Assembly: GCF_004168255.1 (NCBI RefSeq)
Contig: NZ_SEWG01000005.1
Span: 422,306 to 486,305, forward strand
Length of the DNA stretch: 64,000 nt
Reading direction: 5' to 3'
DNA from: Mucilaginibacter terrigena
Lineage (GTDB): Bacteria > Bacteroidota > Bacteroidia > Sphingobacteriales > Sphingobacteriaceae
Program-made: the position numbers and the translations under genes
The notes under the pieces: model-generated
Told to the model about the DNA's origin: nothing
The model's database searches: none
The model's input: the letters and a program-made list of their open reading frames with translations, nothing else
Part shown: piece by piece, positions 1 through 7,948 of the stretch
How the letters are laid out: each line of letters starts with the position of its first letter
Position numbering within the stretch: the first letter of the stretch is position 1

Positions 1-573
1 AAGGTTGTTTGATGCCACCACCTGGCTCATCGATTTCATGATGATATCATCAAAGGTGATGTCGTTCAGTTGCAGGTCCTGCAGATGGTAACCCCAGCCT
101 TCCAGTATGGTATCCAGCTGTTCTTTTACATGTTCAACAATATCGCGGCGCAGTATCAGCACTTCGCTTTGGCGCTTGGTGGCCACAAAAGCGCGGATAG
201 AGCCTTCTACGGTACGGATAAGTGCCTGCATCAGGTTGCGTTCGTCCACAAATTTGAAAGCCACGTTTTTGATGCTTTCTTCCTGCTGATCGAGCACAGA
301 ATAAAGCAGCATAGCCTTAAAATAAACATTGGCCTGGTCAAATGTAACGGCCTGGAACTCCAGTTCTACAGAACGGTTCTGGATAGATATTTTGGAATAA
401 ATGTTTTCGATCAATGGAATCTTGAAGTTAAGCCCCGGGGTAAGTATGCGGCGGTATTTGCCAAATACAGTAACCACAGCAATGGTGCCCTGCTTAACAG
501 TTACAAAGGATGAGAAAATTACAATGAGGATAAAAAAAGCTACAACATAGCCTACAACTGATGACGGTTCCAT
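1..573 (-). CDS. SPFH/band-7 membrane protein, 3' end outside window
   Basis: The minus strand is open from an ATG at 571-573 to the window edge: 191 codons with no stop, so the C-terminus is missing. The protein starts with one hydrophobic helix (about residues 7-28). The typical band-7 core follows: VKQGTIAVVTVFGKYRRILTP-like sequence, PGLNFKIPLIE, and a stretch like HflK/HflC and stomatin in which a helix with RTVEGSIRAF precedes ILRRDIVEHVKEQL. Such proteins oligomerise at the inner membrane and scaffold proteases or lipid domains. The gene reads away from the egt unit and is separated from it by about 110 bases, so it is probably a separate transcript. The family call is firm; the role is not known. 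Confidence 0.85.
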   Translation of the reverse strand, partial: MEPSSVVGYVVAFFILIVIFSSFVTVKQGTIAVVTVFGKYRRILTPGLNFKIPLIENIYSKISIQNRSVELEFQAVTFDQANVYFKAMLLYSVLDQQEESIKNVAFKFVDERNLMQALIRTVEGSIRAFVATKRQSEVLILRRDIVEHVKEQLDTILEGWGYHLQDLQLNDITFDDIIMKSMSQVVASNNL

Positions 574-682
574 TTAGGTTTTATATTTTTATAAATATAG
601 GTTTAATTCCTATATAGGCAATAGCGGTTACGAACCTTGTGCACCGATTTAAGTTTTAGCGCAGCCTATTTCAGGCCTAACT

Positions 683-1669
683 TTACTCCGCCGTCCATAT
701 CGCATCCACAAACCATTTTTTACTGTCGAAAAATTGGTTTAGCGGTTTAAAGCCTGCGCCAACGGCCATATCATCAACCTGTTCTATGGCGTACTTCTGC
801 GAGATCTCCATGTAAATATACTCGTCCTTTTTAAAGGAGATGGTTTCGTCACCAATTTTTATTTTCTGATCAGCAAGACTTACCAGGTAGCTTTTACATG
901 CCCCTGTTTCCGGGTTGTAAGTGGCGTAATGGTCAAACTGTCGGGTGTTAAAATCGCCGCCAAGTTCGCGGTTTATACGTTCCAGCAGGTTTAAGTTGAA
1001 GCGCCTGGTGATACCCTCGCTATCGTTATAAGCCGCTAAAACGGTCTTTGGGTTTTTCTTCAGGTCTACACCTATCAGTATCATATCGCCTTCCGAAAGG
1101 TTATTACGCAATTCGCGGCAAAAGCCCTGTGCTACATCAACCGGCATATTCCCCACGTTAGACCCTAAAAACATTACAACTTTACGTCTGTCTGATATCG
1201 CCGCGGCTTTTTTTAGCATATCAAAATACTCGCCGTTAAGGCCGGTAATTTTAATACCAGGCAGCGTAACAGGGAGAGTAATATTCAGGTACGAGATCAC
1301 ATTTTCGGAAATATCTATCGGCAGATAAGTAAAATCAGCTTTGTTATCTATCAGGTATTTTAAAAGCTGGGTAGATTTTGTGGCATCACCGGCACCCAAC
1401 TCTATCAGGTCGAACGCATCGCCACCGGCAATAATAGCTTTACAGATCTCGGCCGTTTGGCTGGTGAAGATCTCCATTTCGCAATTGGTAGGATAATACT
1501 CCTCACAACCCATCAGTTCCTGAAAAATTTTATCGCCATGTGCATCATAAAAATACTTCGAGTCGAGTCGTTTTGGGGTAGAGGTTAAGCCTTTAATAAC
1601 GTCTTTGTAAAACTGTTCATCGGTAAGCACGCTGCTTGTTTGTTGTGTTGCTGTGGTGGTAAATGCCAT
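683..1669 (-). CDS. egtD: EgtD, L-histidine N-alpha-methyltransferase
   Basis: EgtD adds three methyl groups from S-adenosylmethionine to the amino group of histidine to give hercynine, the first step of ergothioneine synthesis in the cytosol. At 328 residues it has the usual family length. The SAM-binding motif LIELGAGDATKSTQLL lies near residue 88, after the family signature PKRLDSKYFYDAHGDKIF. The late segments GVDLKKNPKTVLAAYND and FNLNLLERINRELGGDF also match EgtD. It is the last gene of a leftward unit and lies 18 bases after egtB, whose product uses hercynine. A second EgtD-like gene lies at 22604-23569. Confidence 0.93.
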   Translation of the reverse strand: MAFTTTATQQTSSVLTDEQFYKDVIKGLTSTPKRLDSKYFYDAHGDKIFQELMGCEEYYPTNCEMEIFTSQTAEICKAIIAGGDAFDLIELGAGDATKSTQLLKYLIDNKADFTYLPIDISENVISYLNITLPVTLPGIKITGLNGEYFDMLKKAAAISDRRKVVMFLGSNVGNMPVDVAQGFCRELRNNLSEGDMILIGVDLKKNPKTVLAAYNDSEGITRRFNLNLLERINRELGGDFNTRQFDHYATYNPETGACKSYLVSLADQKIKIGDETISFKKDEYIYMEISQKYAIEQVDDMAVGAGFKPLNQFFDSKKWFVDAIWTAE

Positions 1670-1687
1670 AGGTATTGTGGTATAATG

Positions 1688-2842
1688 TTATTTAGCCAAA
1701 CGAATGCCGGTAAATTGCCAGCGCAGTTCGGGCTGAAAGAAATTACGGTAAGTGATACGGCTGTGGTTTGGCGAGGTCACTTCTGATGCACCTTTTAACA
1801 CTTTTTGCCCAACCATAAATTTGCCATTGTACTCGCCAATTGCGCCGGGTGCTTTCGCGAAACCGGGGTAAGGGAGGTAGGCGCTTTCTGTCCATTCCCA
1901 GCATTTGCCCCATTTAAATTGCTTAGCCGCGGCCTCCCATTCAAATTCGGTAGGCAGGCGCATGCCTTTCCACGAGGCATAGGCGTAAGCCTCGTAATAG
2001 CTGATGTGGCGCGCAGGCTCGTGCAGGTCAAGCTTCTCTAAGCCGTGATAGGTGTAATTATGCCATTCGCCATCAATATTATGCCAATACATGGGCGCTT
2101 CCACTTTATTGCTGTTTACCCAATCCCAGCCGGCGGCATGCCAGTGGCGGAAATCGTGATAACCGCCATCGTTTATAAATTCCAGATACTCTGCATTGGT
2201 TACCAAATCCGGACTTATCTCAAAGCCATTCAGATAAACCTTATGACGGTTCAATTCATTATCAAATGAAAACCCTTCACCTTCAAAACCTATTTCATAA
2301 ACACCTTCTTCTAATTTGATAAAAGGAGCGCCTGTTTTTTCTGATCTTGGCGAAACGTAATCCTTTGAATAGGCCGGGAACAGCGGGTTATTCCCCAATA
2401 TGAATTTAATATCGGTGAGTAAAAGTTCCTGGTGCTGCTCCTCGTGGTTAAAACCAAGGATCAGCAGTTCCTTCACTTCGTCGCTGATATCGCCGCAGGC
2501 AATAAAATTCAGCATGGCATCGTCCACGTACTTGCGGTAGCGCTTGATATCAATGACCGTTGGGCGGCTTAAATTACCTCTGTCGGTACGGATAACGCGG
2601 TTGCCAACGGTTTCGTAATAGCTGTTAAAAACGTAATTATAGTTGGGGTCAAATTCCTGGTATTCGGCAAAATAAGGCTTTAAAATAAACGTTTCGAAGA
2701 ACCAGGTTGTGTGCCCAATATGCCATTTAGGCGGGCTAACATCAACCACAGGTTGTACAACGTAGTCTTCGGTTTGCAGGGGTTCGCAAATTGCTTCGGT
2801 ACGCTGGCGTACTTTTTTATAACAGTCGGCTAAATCAATCAT
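1688..2842 (-). CDS. egtB: EgtB, hercynine sulfoxide synthase
   Basis: This is a non-haem iron enzyme that uses oxygen to join a cysteine-type thiol to the imidazole of hercynine, giving the sulfoxide precursor of ergothioneine. The N-terminal DinB-like helical domain shows HIGHTTWFFE (residues 41-50) and FNHEEQHQEL (131-140). H44, H133 and H137 fit the three-histidine iron site of characterised EgtB. The C-terminal half is an FGE-sulfatase fold that ends in TYRNFFQPELRWQFTGIRLAK. At 384 residues it is rather short for EgtB. No egtA or egtC is nearby, which suggests, by inference, that free cysteine rather than gamma-glutamylcysteine is the sulfur donor. No egtE-like C-S lyase is linked either. 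Confidence 0.92.
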   Translation of the reverse strand: MIDLADCYKKVRQRTEAICEPLQTEDYVVQPVVDVSPPKWHIGHTTWFFETFILKPYFAEYQEFDPNYNYVFNSYYETVGNRVIRTDRGNLSRPTVIDIKRYRKYVDDAMLNFIACGDISDEVKELLILGFNHEEQHQELLLTDIKFILGNNPLFPAYSKDYVSPRSEKTGAPFIKLEEGVYEIGFEGEGFSFDNELNRHKVYLNGFEISPDLVTNAEYLEFINDGGYHDFRHWHAAGWDWVNSNKVEAPMYWHNIDGEWHNYTYHGLEKLDLHEPARHISYYEAYAYASWKGMRLPTEFEWEAAAKQFKWGKCWEWTESAYLPYPGFAKAPGAIGEYNGKFMVGQKVLKGASEVTSPNHSRITYRNFFQPELRWQFTGIRLAK

Positions 2843-2843
2843 A

Positions 2844-4415
2844 TTACTTACTATCTAAAAAGCGCTTCAGGTCCGAAATTGTTTTAATGTGCAGTTCATT
2901 TGCCTGCTTTTGGCGCATCATTAATGCATACGCGTTATTAAACCCAATTGGTTTAAGCCATTTTATCTGGTAGCGTTTCGCAAACTCCTGTTGCACGTAA
3001 TTGTAGGTACTATCCTTGCTTACCTGCAGCCGGGTAACCGTTTTAGGCCATGCCTGTAAAATGGCCAGCAGGCCCGTGCCGGTATATTCCGGGTAAAAAT
3101 CTATCTGGTCGTTCGTCATGGCATCAAAAACTATTTTGGTGCCGCCCAAGCCTGTTTTTGTAGCCACGTTATAATTGGTATAACCCTTTATCAGCATGGT
3201 GTACATGCTGGCCAAAATGTATTGCTCGCCAAAAATTTTTGAGCCGATACGTACTATACCTTCATTACCGCCACGCTCAGGTTTATATAATTTTTTCGAT
3301 ACCAAAAAATCCTTCGCTACCCGCTCCGGCGTTTGGTGAAGGTAGTCAGTACGGTAATTTAATTCGGTCATTACCGAGTCAGTAATTGTACCGGCCAATA
3401 AATTCAGGGTTTTTTCCAGTTCCGGAAATTTCCTCAATGCATCCTCCCGAACAATCGGCGCGGCATAATACGGCGGGAAGATCTTTTTATCATCATCCAA
3501 CACAACCAGGTCATACGCTTTAAGGCGTCCGTCCGTACTGTAACCGCTTATCACATCCAGTTCCTTTTCCTGCGCGGCCTTGTACATCACGGCATCGTTT
3601 ATCACAATGGTGTGGATCTTTAATCCATACTTGCTGATGAGGCCGAGGTTGCCATCCTGCCGCCCCATAAACTCGGGCGTGAAACCCGCCGTAAGTCTGC
3701 TGCCATAAGCCGATGGGATGAAGTATAGACCTGATAATAACAACAGCAAAACCGGTGCTACCTTAACCGCGCCTTTTATCTTTTTAAAGTTCAGCTTTTG
3801 CAATCGCGAAAGCAGAAAATCAAACAAGATAGCCAATATAGCGGCAGGAATTGCTCCCGCCAAAATCATGTTGGTATTATTAAGCGAGATACCACCGAAA
3901 ATAAACTCGCCCAGGCCACCCGCAGCAATGTAGGATGCCAGGGTTGCCACACCCACATTGATCACCGTTGCCGTACGGATGCCTGCCAATATCACGGGCA
4001 TAGCCAAAGGTAATTCTACTTTAAACAACACCTGCCATTTGCTCATTCCCATGGCAACTGCGGCTTCCTTAACGGTTGCATCAACGCCTGTAATGCCCGT
4101 ATAGGTATTGCGGATAATGGGTAACAGGGCATAAAGCAGCAGGGCCACAATGGCGGGCTTAGCTCCAATGCCCAAAACCGGGATCATGAAACCAAGCAGT
4201 GCGATGCTGGGGATGGTTTGCAGGATGCCTGCAACGCCCAACACAATGCCTGATAATTGTTTTTTACGGGTGATATAAATACCTAAAGGTAGTCCAATCA
4301 GCACCGCGATAAACAGCGAAATAAACGTAAGCCCGATATGCTGCATGGTTTGCACACCAAGCTTATCGGCCTGTTGCTGCATAAATTCCCACAATGTTTG
4401 CTGATGCTCATTCAT
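2844..4415 (-). CDS. ABC importer permease fused to substrate-binding domain, EgtU-like
   Basis: Residues about 15-215 form a five- to six-helix permease of the quaternary-amine (OpuB/OpuC) class, with the EAA-type loop EAAVAMGMSKWQVLFKVELPLAMP. After one more helix (about 222-238) comes an OpuAC-type binding domain (about 245-523). The fused layout and length (523 residues) match EgtU, the permease-receptor of the ergothioneine importer EgtUV known in pneumococcus and Helicobacter, and also choline or betaine importers. Its place directly upstream of egtB, 1 base apart, favours ergothioneine as substrate, which is inference. The start overlaps the end of the ATPase gene by 8 bases, which suggests translational coupling. 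Confidence 0.85.
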   Translation of the reverse strand: MNEHQQTLWEFMQQQADKLGVQTMQHIGLTFISLFIAVLIGLPLGIYITRKKQLSGIVLGVAGILQTIPSIALLGFMIPVLGIGAKPAIVALLLYALLPIIRNTYTGITGVDATVKEAAVAMGMSKWQVLFKVELPLAMPVILAGIRTATVINVGVATLASYIAAGGLGEFIFGGISLNNTNMILAGAIPAAILAILFDFLLSRLQKLNFKKIKGAVKVAPVLLLLLSGLYFIPSAYGSRLTAGFTPEFMGRQDGNLGLISKYGLKIHTIVINDAVMYKAAQEKELDVISGYSTDGRLKAYDLVVLDDDKKIFPPYYAAPIVREDALRKFPELEKTLNLLAGTITDSVMTELNYRTDYLHQTPERVAKDFLVSKKLYKPERGGNEGIVRIGSKIFGEQYILASMYTMLIKGYTNYNVATKTGLGGTKIVFDAMTNDQIDFYPEYTGTGLLAILQAWPKTVTRLQVSKDSTYNYVQQEFAKRYQIKWLKPIGFNNAYALMMRQKQANELHIKTISDLKRFLDSK

Positions 4416-5373
4416 GGGATTGATGGTTTTTGAATTTGGAGAATGCCGCCATCAACTGGTCGAACGTTATCGACTTAACTTCCTTATTTTCCTGATTGAG
4501 TACATTGATGTTCTCCCTCGGATAGAACTTAAAGTTCTCTAAAGCCTCCCATACGCCGGATGATGCCGGGACCAGCGAGGTATTTATTTTTTTGCCTGCG
4601 TCCGGTAGATATTCCCAAACGTCACTCAGTTTGATAGTTTTAAATTCCAGCTGCAGGTGCTGCTCTTTCAGGAAATCGCGCACAAAATCGTTAACCGGGT
4701 TAAACAACAAGTCGGCAGGTGAGCCTATCTGCACAATTTTCCCTTTGTCCATCAGCGCTATGCGGTCGGCCAGTTCAAAGGCCTCCTGCACATCGTGCGT
4801 TACCATAATGATAGTTTTGCGTTTCAACTCATCCAATGCCAAAAACTCGCCATGAATTTTTGAACGGGTAACGTTATCCAACGCGCCAAAAGGTTCGTCC
4901 ATTAACAACACGAGCGGGTCGGCAACTAAGGCCCTTGCCAGGCCAATACGCTGCTGTTGTCCGCCGCTTAGTTCGTTAGGGTAAACGTTCAGGTAGTTTT
5001 TATCGAGGTGGAGTTTCTCCAATAATTCTTCAACCCTTTTTTGTGTCTTGGCCTTATCCCATTTAAGCAGGTTGGGCACAATAGCAATATTTTCGGCAAC
5101 GGTATAATGCGGGAACAGGCCGTTATTTTGCAATACGTAGCCAATGCCCCGGCGCAGGTTCTCGGCAGGTTGGTCGAGGATGTTTTTACCGTCGATAGCA
5201 ATCGTCCCGCTGTCGGGCTCTATCAGGCGGTTCAGCATTTTTAGCGTAGTGGTTTTGCCACAACCGCTGGTACCCAAAAGCACCATGTTCTCACCCTCGT
5301 TCACTTCAAAGGAAATATCATCAACAGCGTGTGTTGTGCCAAAGGTTTTTACAAGATGCTCAACTTTTATCAT
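4408..5373 (-). CDS. ABC transporter ATPase, EgtV/OpuCA-like
   Basis: This is the energising subunit for the adjacent permease-receptor protein. The nucleotide-binding domain shows Walker A GTSGCGKTTT (about residues 34-43), Q-loop region GYVLQNNGLFPHYTV, signature LSGGQQQR and Walker B VLLMDEPFGALD, followed by the switch histidine in MVTHD. Closest families are OpuCA, ProV and EgtV. Residues about 245-321 form an extra C-terminal part. It does not look like a full tandem CBS pair to me, so control by ionic strength as in OpuA is not obvious. It starts 6 bases after the oxidoreductase stop and overlaps the next gene. Confidence 0.9.
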   Translation of the reverse strand: MIKVEHLVKTFGTTHAVDDISFEVNEGENMVLLGTSGCGKTTTLKMLNRLIEPDSGTIAIDGKNILDQPAENLRRGIGYVLQNNGLFPHYTVAENIAIVPNLLKWDKAKTQKRVEELLEKLHLDKNYLNVYPNELSGGQQQRIGLARALVADPLVLLMDEPFGALDNVTRSKIHGEFLALDELKRKTIIMVTHDVQEAFELADRIALMDKGKIVQIGSPADLLFNPVNDFVRDFLKEQHLQLEFKTIKLSDVWEYLPDAGKKINTSLVPASSGVWEALENFKFYPRENINVLNQENKEVKSITFDQLMAAFSKFKNHQSHE

Positions 5374-5379
5374 CGGGCC

Positions 5380-6771
5380 TTAGTCCTCTAAACGCATGAA
5401 TAAATTATTGAGCGACTCCGAGTAGGTGGGGTGCGCGAACACGCAATACCTGATCCTGTCGTAAGTAATGCCGCCCTCCATGGCCATTTGCAGTACGGTC
5501 ATGATCTCGCCGCCCTCGGTGCCAATCACGGCGGCGCCTAATATCTTTTTCGTTTTCGGGTCTACAACAGCTTTCATAAAGCCCCTTGTATCGCCGGTTT
5601 CAATAGCGCGGGCCACATGCGCCATGGGCAATTTAGCCACTTTATAATTTAAGCCTTGTTTTTGAGCCTCTGTTTCAGAAATACCAATACGGCCCAATTC
5701 CGGGTCGGTAAACATGCAATAGGGCACAGGTCTGTTTCGTGTACTTAGATTTTGTTTTTCGATAAGGTTTCTATAAACAATGGTGTAATCGTTGTAAGAT
5801 ATATGCGTAAACGCCGGGCCGCCTTTTACATCGCCCAAGGCATAAATGCCTTTTACATTGGTTTGCAGTTTGGTGTTTACGATGATGTTGCCTTTTTCAT
5901 CCATTTTAACGCCAGTTTTATCCAGCCCAAGCGTATCTGTTTGGGGCGACCTGCCGATGGCGATAAGCACATGCGTGCATTTAATTTTTTGCTCTTTACC
6001 ATCAACCATTACCGTAGCTGTTATTTTACTACTTAGCTTCTGCTTAAACTTGGTGGTTTTGGCATTAGTGTAAACGTTTATGCCTTCCTGTTGCAGGATA
6101 TTGGTTATCTCTTCAGATACGTCCTCATCCTCGCGCGATAATAAACGCGCCGATTTTTCCAATATGGTAACCTTACTGCCAAACCTGCGGAACATCTGCC
6201 CGAACTCTAAACCAATATAATTGCCGCCAATAATGAGCAAGTGCCCCGGCACTTTTTCCAGATCAAGGATGGTAGTTGAAGTTAAATAATCTATATCATC
6301 CAGCCCCTCAATATCGCCGGGGATAATGGTTTTTGCTCCGGTATTTATGAAGATCAGGTCGGCCTTAAATTCCTGAGCCTTTCCTTTTTTATTGGGTTTT
6401 ACCGAGATTGTCTTGATACCGGTGAAAGTGGCATCACCAAAAAGTACATCAAGGTTTTTAGTTTCCTCGGCAGCCTTTAAACTGCCGTTGCGCGATTTTA
6501 ATACGATATCGTCTTTATGCTTTTTTACCTGGCGCATATCAACTTTGTAGCCTTTTATAGCAACACCCATCTCGTTACACTTGCCCGCCAGGTAGGCGAC
6601 GCGAGCGCTGGCTACCATGGTTTTAGTAGGTGTGCAGCCATCGTTAATACAGGTACCGCCGTAAAAGCGCTTTTCTACTATCAGGGTTTTTTTGCCGGCT
6701 TCTGCCAATTTTTTAGCTAAGGGCGCTCCCGCCTGCCCCGAACCGATAATTATAGCGTCGTATTGCTTCAT
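5380..6771 (-). CDS. FAD-dependent pyridine nucleotide-disulfide oxidoreductase (mercuric reductase-like)
   Basis: This 463-residue flavoprotein belongs to the group that includes dihydrolipoamide dehydrogenase, glutathione reductase and mercuric reductase. The FAD site IIIGSGQAGAPLAKKLAEAG is at the N-terminus. The redox-active pair is in GGTCINDGCTPTK (about residues 38-50). The NAD(P) site GGNYIGLEFGQMFRRFGSKV and the second FAD motif GIYALGDVKG follow. The C-terminal AHPTYSESLNNLF supplies the active-site His. There is no N-terminal heavy-metal domain and no mer genes nearby. In this operon it could reduce oxidised ergothioneine or another low-molecular-weight disulfide, which is inference. 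It lies 1 base from the DUF427 gene. Confidence 0.85.
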   Translation of the reverse strand: MKQYDAIIIGSGQAGAPLAKKLAEAGKKTLIVEKRFYGGTCINDGCTPTKTMVASARVAYLAGKCNEMGVAIKGYKVDMRQVKKHKDDIVLKSRNGSLKAAEETKNLDVLFGDATFTGIKTISVKPNKKGKAQEFKADLIFINTGAKTIIPGDIEGLDDIDYLTSTTILDLEKVPGHLLIIGGNYIGLEFGQMFRRFGSKVTILEKSARLLSREDEDVSEEITNILQQEGINVYTNAKTTKFKQKLSSKITATVMVDGKEQKIKCTHVLIAIGRSPQTDTLGLDKTGVKMDEKGNIIVNTKLQTNVKGIYALGDVKGGPAFTHISYNDYTIVYRNLIEKQNLSTRNRPVPYCMFTDPELGRIGISETEAQKQGLNYKVAKLPMAHVARAIETGDTRGFMKAVVDPKTKKILGAAVIGTEGGEIMTVLQMAMEGGITYDRIRYCVFAHPTYSESLNNLFMRLED

Positions 6772-6772
6772 A

Positions 6773-7054
6773 TCAGTTTGTTATTTGCACCCCTTTCCAA
6801 AATGCTATGTAATTGGCAATATGTGCCGCGGCAGCCTGGGGTTCCGGGTAGTACCAGGCAGCGTCTGCATTTTGCTTACCATCCACCTCAACGGTATAAT
6901 ACGATGCCACTCCCTTCCATGGGCAGGTAGACTGTGTGGTGCATTCCCTCAAAAATTCGGGCTTTACGCTTTCTTTAGGGAAATAATGGTTGTTTTCTAC
7001 TACTATGGTGTCATCACTTTCGGCAATAACCTGGTTGTTCCAAACGGCTTTCAT
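6773..7054 (-). CDS. DUF427 domain protein
   Basis: This small cytosolic protein (93 residues) is made of one DUF427 domain. The marks are the FPKESVKPEFLRE segment, the CPWKGVASYYTVEVDGK core and the C-terminal AAWYYPEPQAAAAHIANYIAFWKGV. The biochemical role of this domain is not established. It is the first gene of the leftward unit that ends in egtB and egtD, and only 1 base separates it from the oxidoreductase. The promoter of the whole unit must therefore lie in the 200 bases between it and tRNA-Glu. A TACCTTTA sequence on the minus strand close to the start resembles a Bacteroidota -7 box, but no good -33 box accompanies it. Confidence 0.85.
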   Translation of the reverse strand: MKAVWNNQVIAESDDTIVVENNHYFPKESVKPEFLRECTTQSTCPWKGVASYYTVEVDGKQNADAAWYYPEPQAAAAHIANYIAFWKGVQITN

Positions 7055-7206
7055 AAGAAGTGTGTTTTTATAAAGGTAGTTTATAAGTATTGGAATTATA
7101 AATAGGCAAATGTGTTTTTTGTTTGCTTGTTGCGGTTGATTTTCGAGGCGATTGTCATGGAATAAATTTTTTCTGAAAATTTATTTTTAATTTATCCCGA
7201 AAGGTA

Positions 7207-7214
7207 TATCTTTG
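7207..7214 (+). promoter_or_regulatory. -7 box of the tRNA-Glu promoter
   Basis: TATCTTTG fits the Bacteroidota -7 consensus TAnnTTTG and is followed by a C, as in strong stable-RNA promoters. It lies 56 bases before the tRNA. A clear TTG at -33 is not visible, so only the -7 part is called. Confidence 0.55.
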
Positions 7215-7270
7215 CAATCCCAAAATAAGGGGAACCAAATCAAAAATAACTGATTTTGCTCTACTGAAAT

Positions 7271-7342
7271 GGCCCGTTCGTCTAGGGGTTAGGACGTTAG
7301 ATTTTCATTCTAGAAACAGGGGTTCGATTCCCCTACGGGCTA
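7271..7342 (+). tRNA. tRNA-Glu (anticodon TTC)
   Basis: The 72 bases fold into a full cloverleaf. The acceptor arm GGCCCGT pairs with ACGGGCT (first pair G-T), the anticodon stem TTAGA pairs with TCTAG around loop TTTTCAT, and the T arm AGGGG/CCCCT encloses TTCGATT. The anticodon TTC decodes Glu. The CCA end is not encoded. A strong terminator follows. Its 3' end is repeated exactly at 25397-25418 and in degenerate form at 36200-36218, so the gene is an integration target. Confidence 0.97.
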
Positions 7343-7343
7343 C
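7322..7343 (+). repeat. Attachment-site core, left copy (tRNA-Glu 3' end)
   Basis: These 22 bases cover the T arm, the 3' acceptor strand, the discriminator base and one base beyond. They are identical to 25397-25418. This is the usual core of tyrosine-recombinase attachment sites that restore the tRNA on insertion. Confidence 0.8.
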
Positions 7344-7366
7344 TAATTATTTTAGCAAAATGAACT

Positions 7367-7406
7367 AAATGCCTGCAAATCAAAAGTTTGCAGGCATTTC
7401 TTTTTT
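7367..7406 (+). terminator. Terminator of tRNA-Glu
   Basis: A perfect 13-bp stem (AAATGCCTGCAAA with its complement) around a 7-base loop is followed by CTTTTTT. The stem core resembles that of the hairpin at 36240-36270, which follows the degenerate tRNA-Glu end. Confidence 0.85.
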
Positions 7407-7452
7407 GTTCAAATCACCACAATATTCACCAAATCGCAACAAAAAAGGAGTG

Positions 7453-7493
7453 ATTCGGTGAGTACTTTAAAGGCAAAATGCTACTCACCGAAT
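7453..7493. promoter_or_regulatory. Inverted arm-type repeats, left end of island
   Basis: ATTCGGTGAGTA (7453-7464) and its exact reverse complement TACTCACCGAAT (7482-7493) lie about 110-150 bases inside the left attachment core. The inner 9-mer CGGTGAGTA occurs twice more at the right end. This is candidate DNA for integrase or excisionase binding. It could also be an operator for the response regulator at 7577. Confidence 0.55.
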
Positions 7494-7576
7494 TTGTCAT
7501 AATTAATTGACCTATAGCCTGTTCATCTATTGAACATCTTGACTGAAGTTGCTCGCAAGCTTAATTAAAATTAAAA

Positions 7577-7948
7577 ATGAATAACGCTAAAAAGATTCTT
7601 ATCGTCGATGACGATCACGACATCCGAGAGATCATTCGTCTGATTTTGGATATGGAAGGCTTTGAGGTAAGTGAACTGGACAGTGGGCATGAGGTAGATG
7701 CAGAGATCGAACGTTTTCGGCCGGATGTTATTCTATTGGATGTGATGCTGGGTGATATGGATGGCCGTGATATTTGCAAGCATCTGAAGGATATTGCAAT
7801 CACATGTGCAATACCTATAATTATGGTTTCGGCTACACACGACAGACACACCATGTCAGAAAAAACGTGCGGTGCGGATGATTACCTGGCTAAACCATTT
7901 GACGTTAATGATTTGGTTGACCGCGTCAAAAAACAAATTGCGGCTTAA
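7577..7948 (+). CDS. Single-domain response regulator
   Basis: The 123 residues are one receiver domain with no output domain. The acidic pocket is in LIVDDDHD, the phosphoryl-acceptor is Asp55 in ILLDVML, and the conserved Lys is in DDYLAKPFD. Such CheY-like proteins act by protein contact or as phosphate relays. It faces the large kinase at 7945-10347: the two genes converge and share the bases TTAA of their stop codons. It may be a target of that kinase or of the hybrid kinase at 10549-14238, by proximity only. Confidence 0.9.
   Translation: MNNAKKILIVDDDHDIREIIRLILDMEGFEVSELDSGHEVDAEIERFRPDVILLDVMLGDMDGRDICKHLKDIAITCAIPIIMVSATHDRHTMSEKTCGADDYLAKPFDVNDLVDRVKKQIAA

Noticed and set aside
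70..513. Plus-strand frame of 147 codons
   Set aside because: It is antisense to the clear SPFH/band-7 gene on the minus strand, which is open to the window edge.
1688..2842. OvoA or SenA instead of EgtB
   Set aside because: OvoA would carry its own methyltransferase domain, and SenA would be linked to SenB and SenC; here a separate EgtD is linked.
5380..6771. Mercuric reductase of a mer operon
   Set aside because: There is no heavy-metal-associated N-terminal domain, no C-terminal vicinal cysteine pair and no merR, merT or merP nearby.
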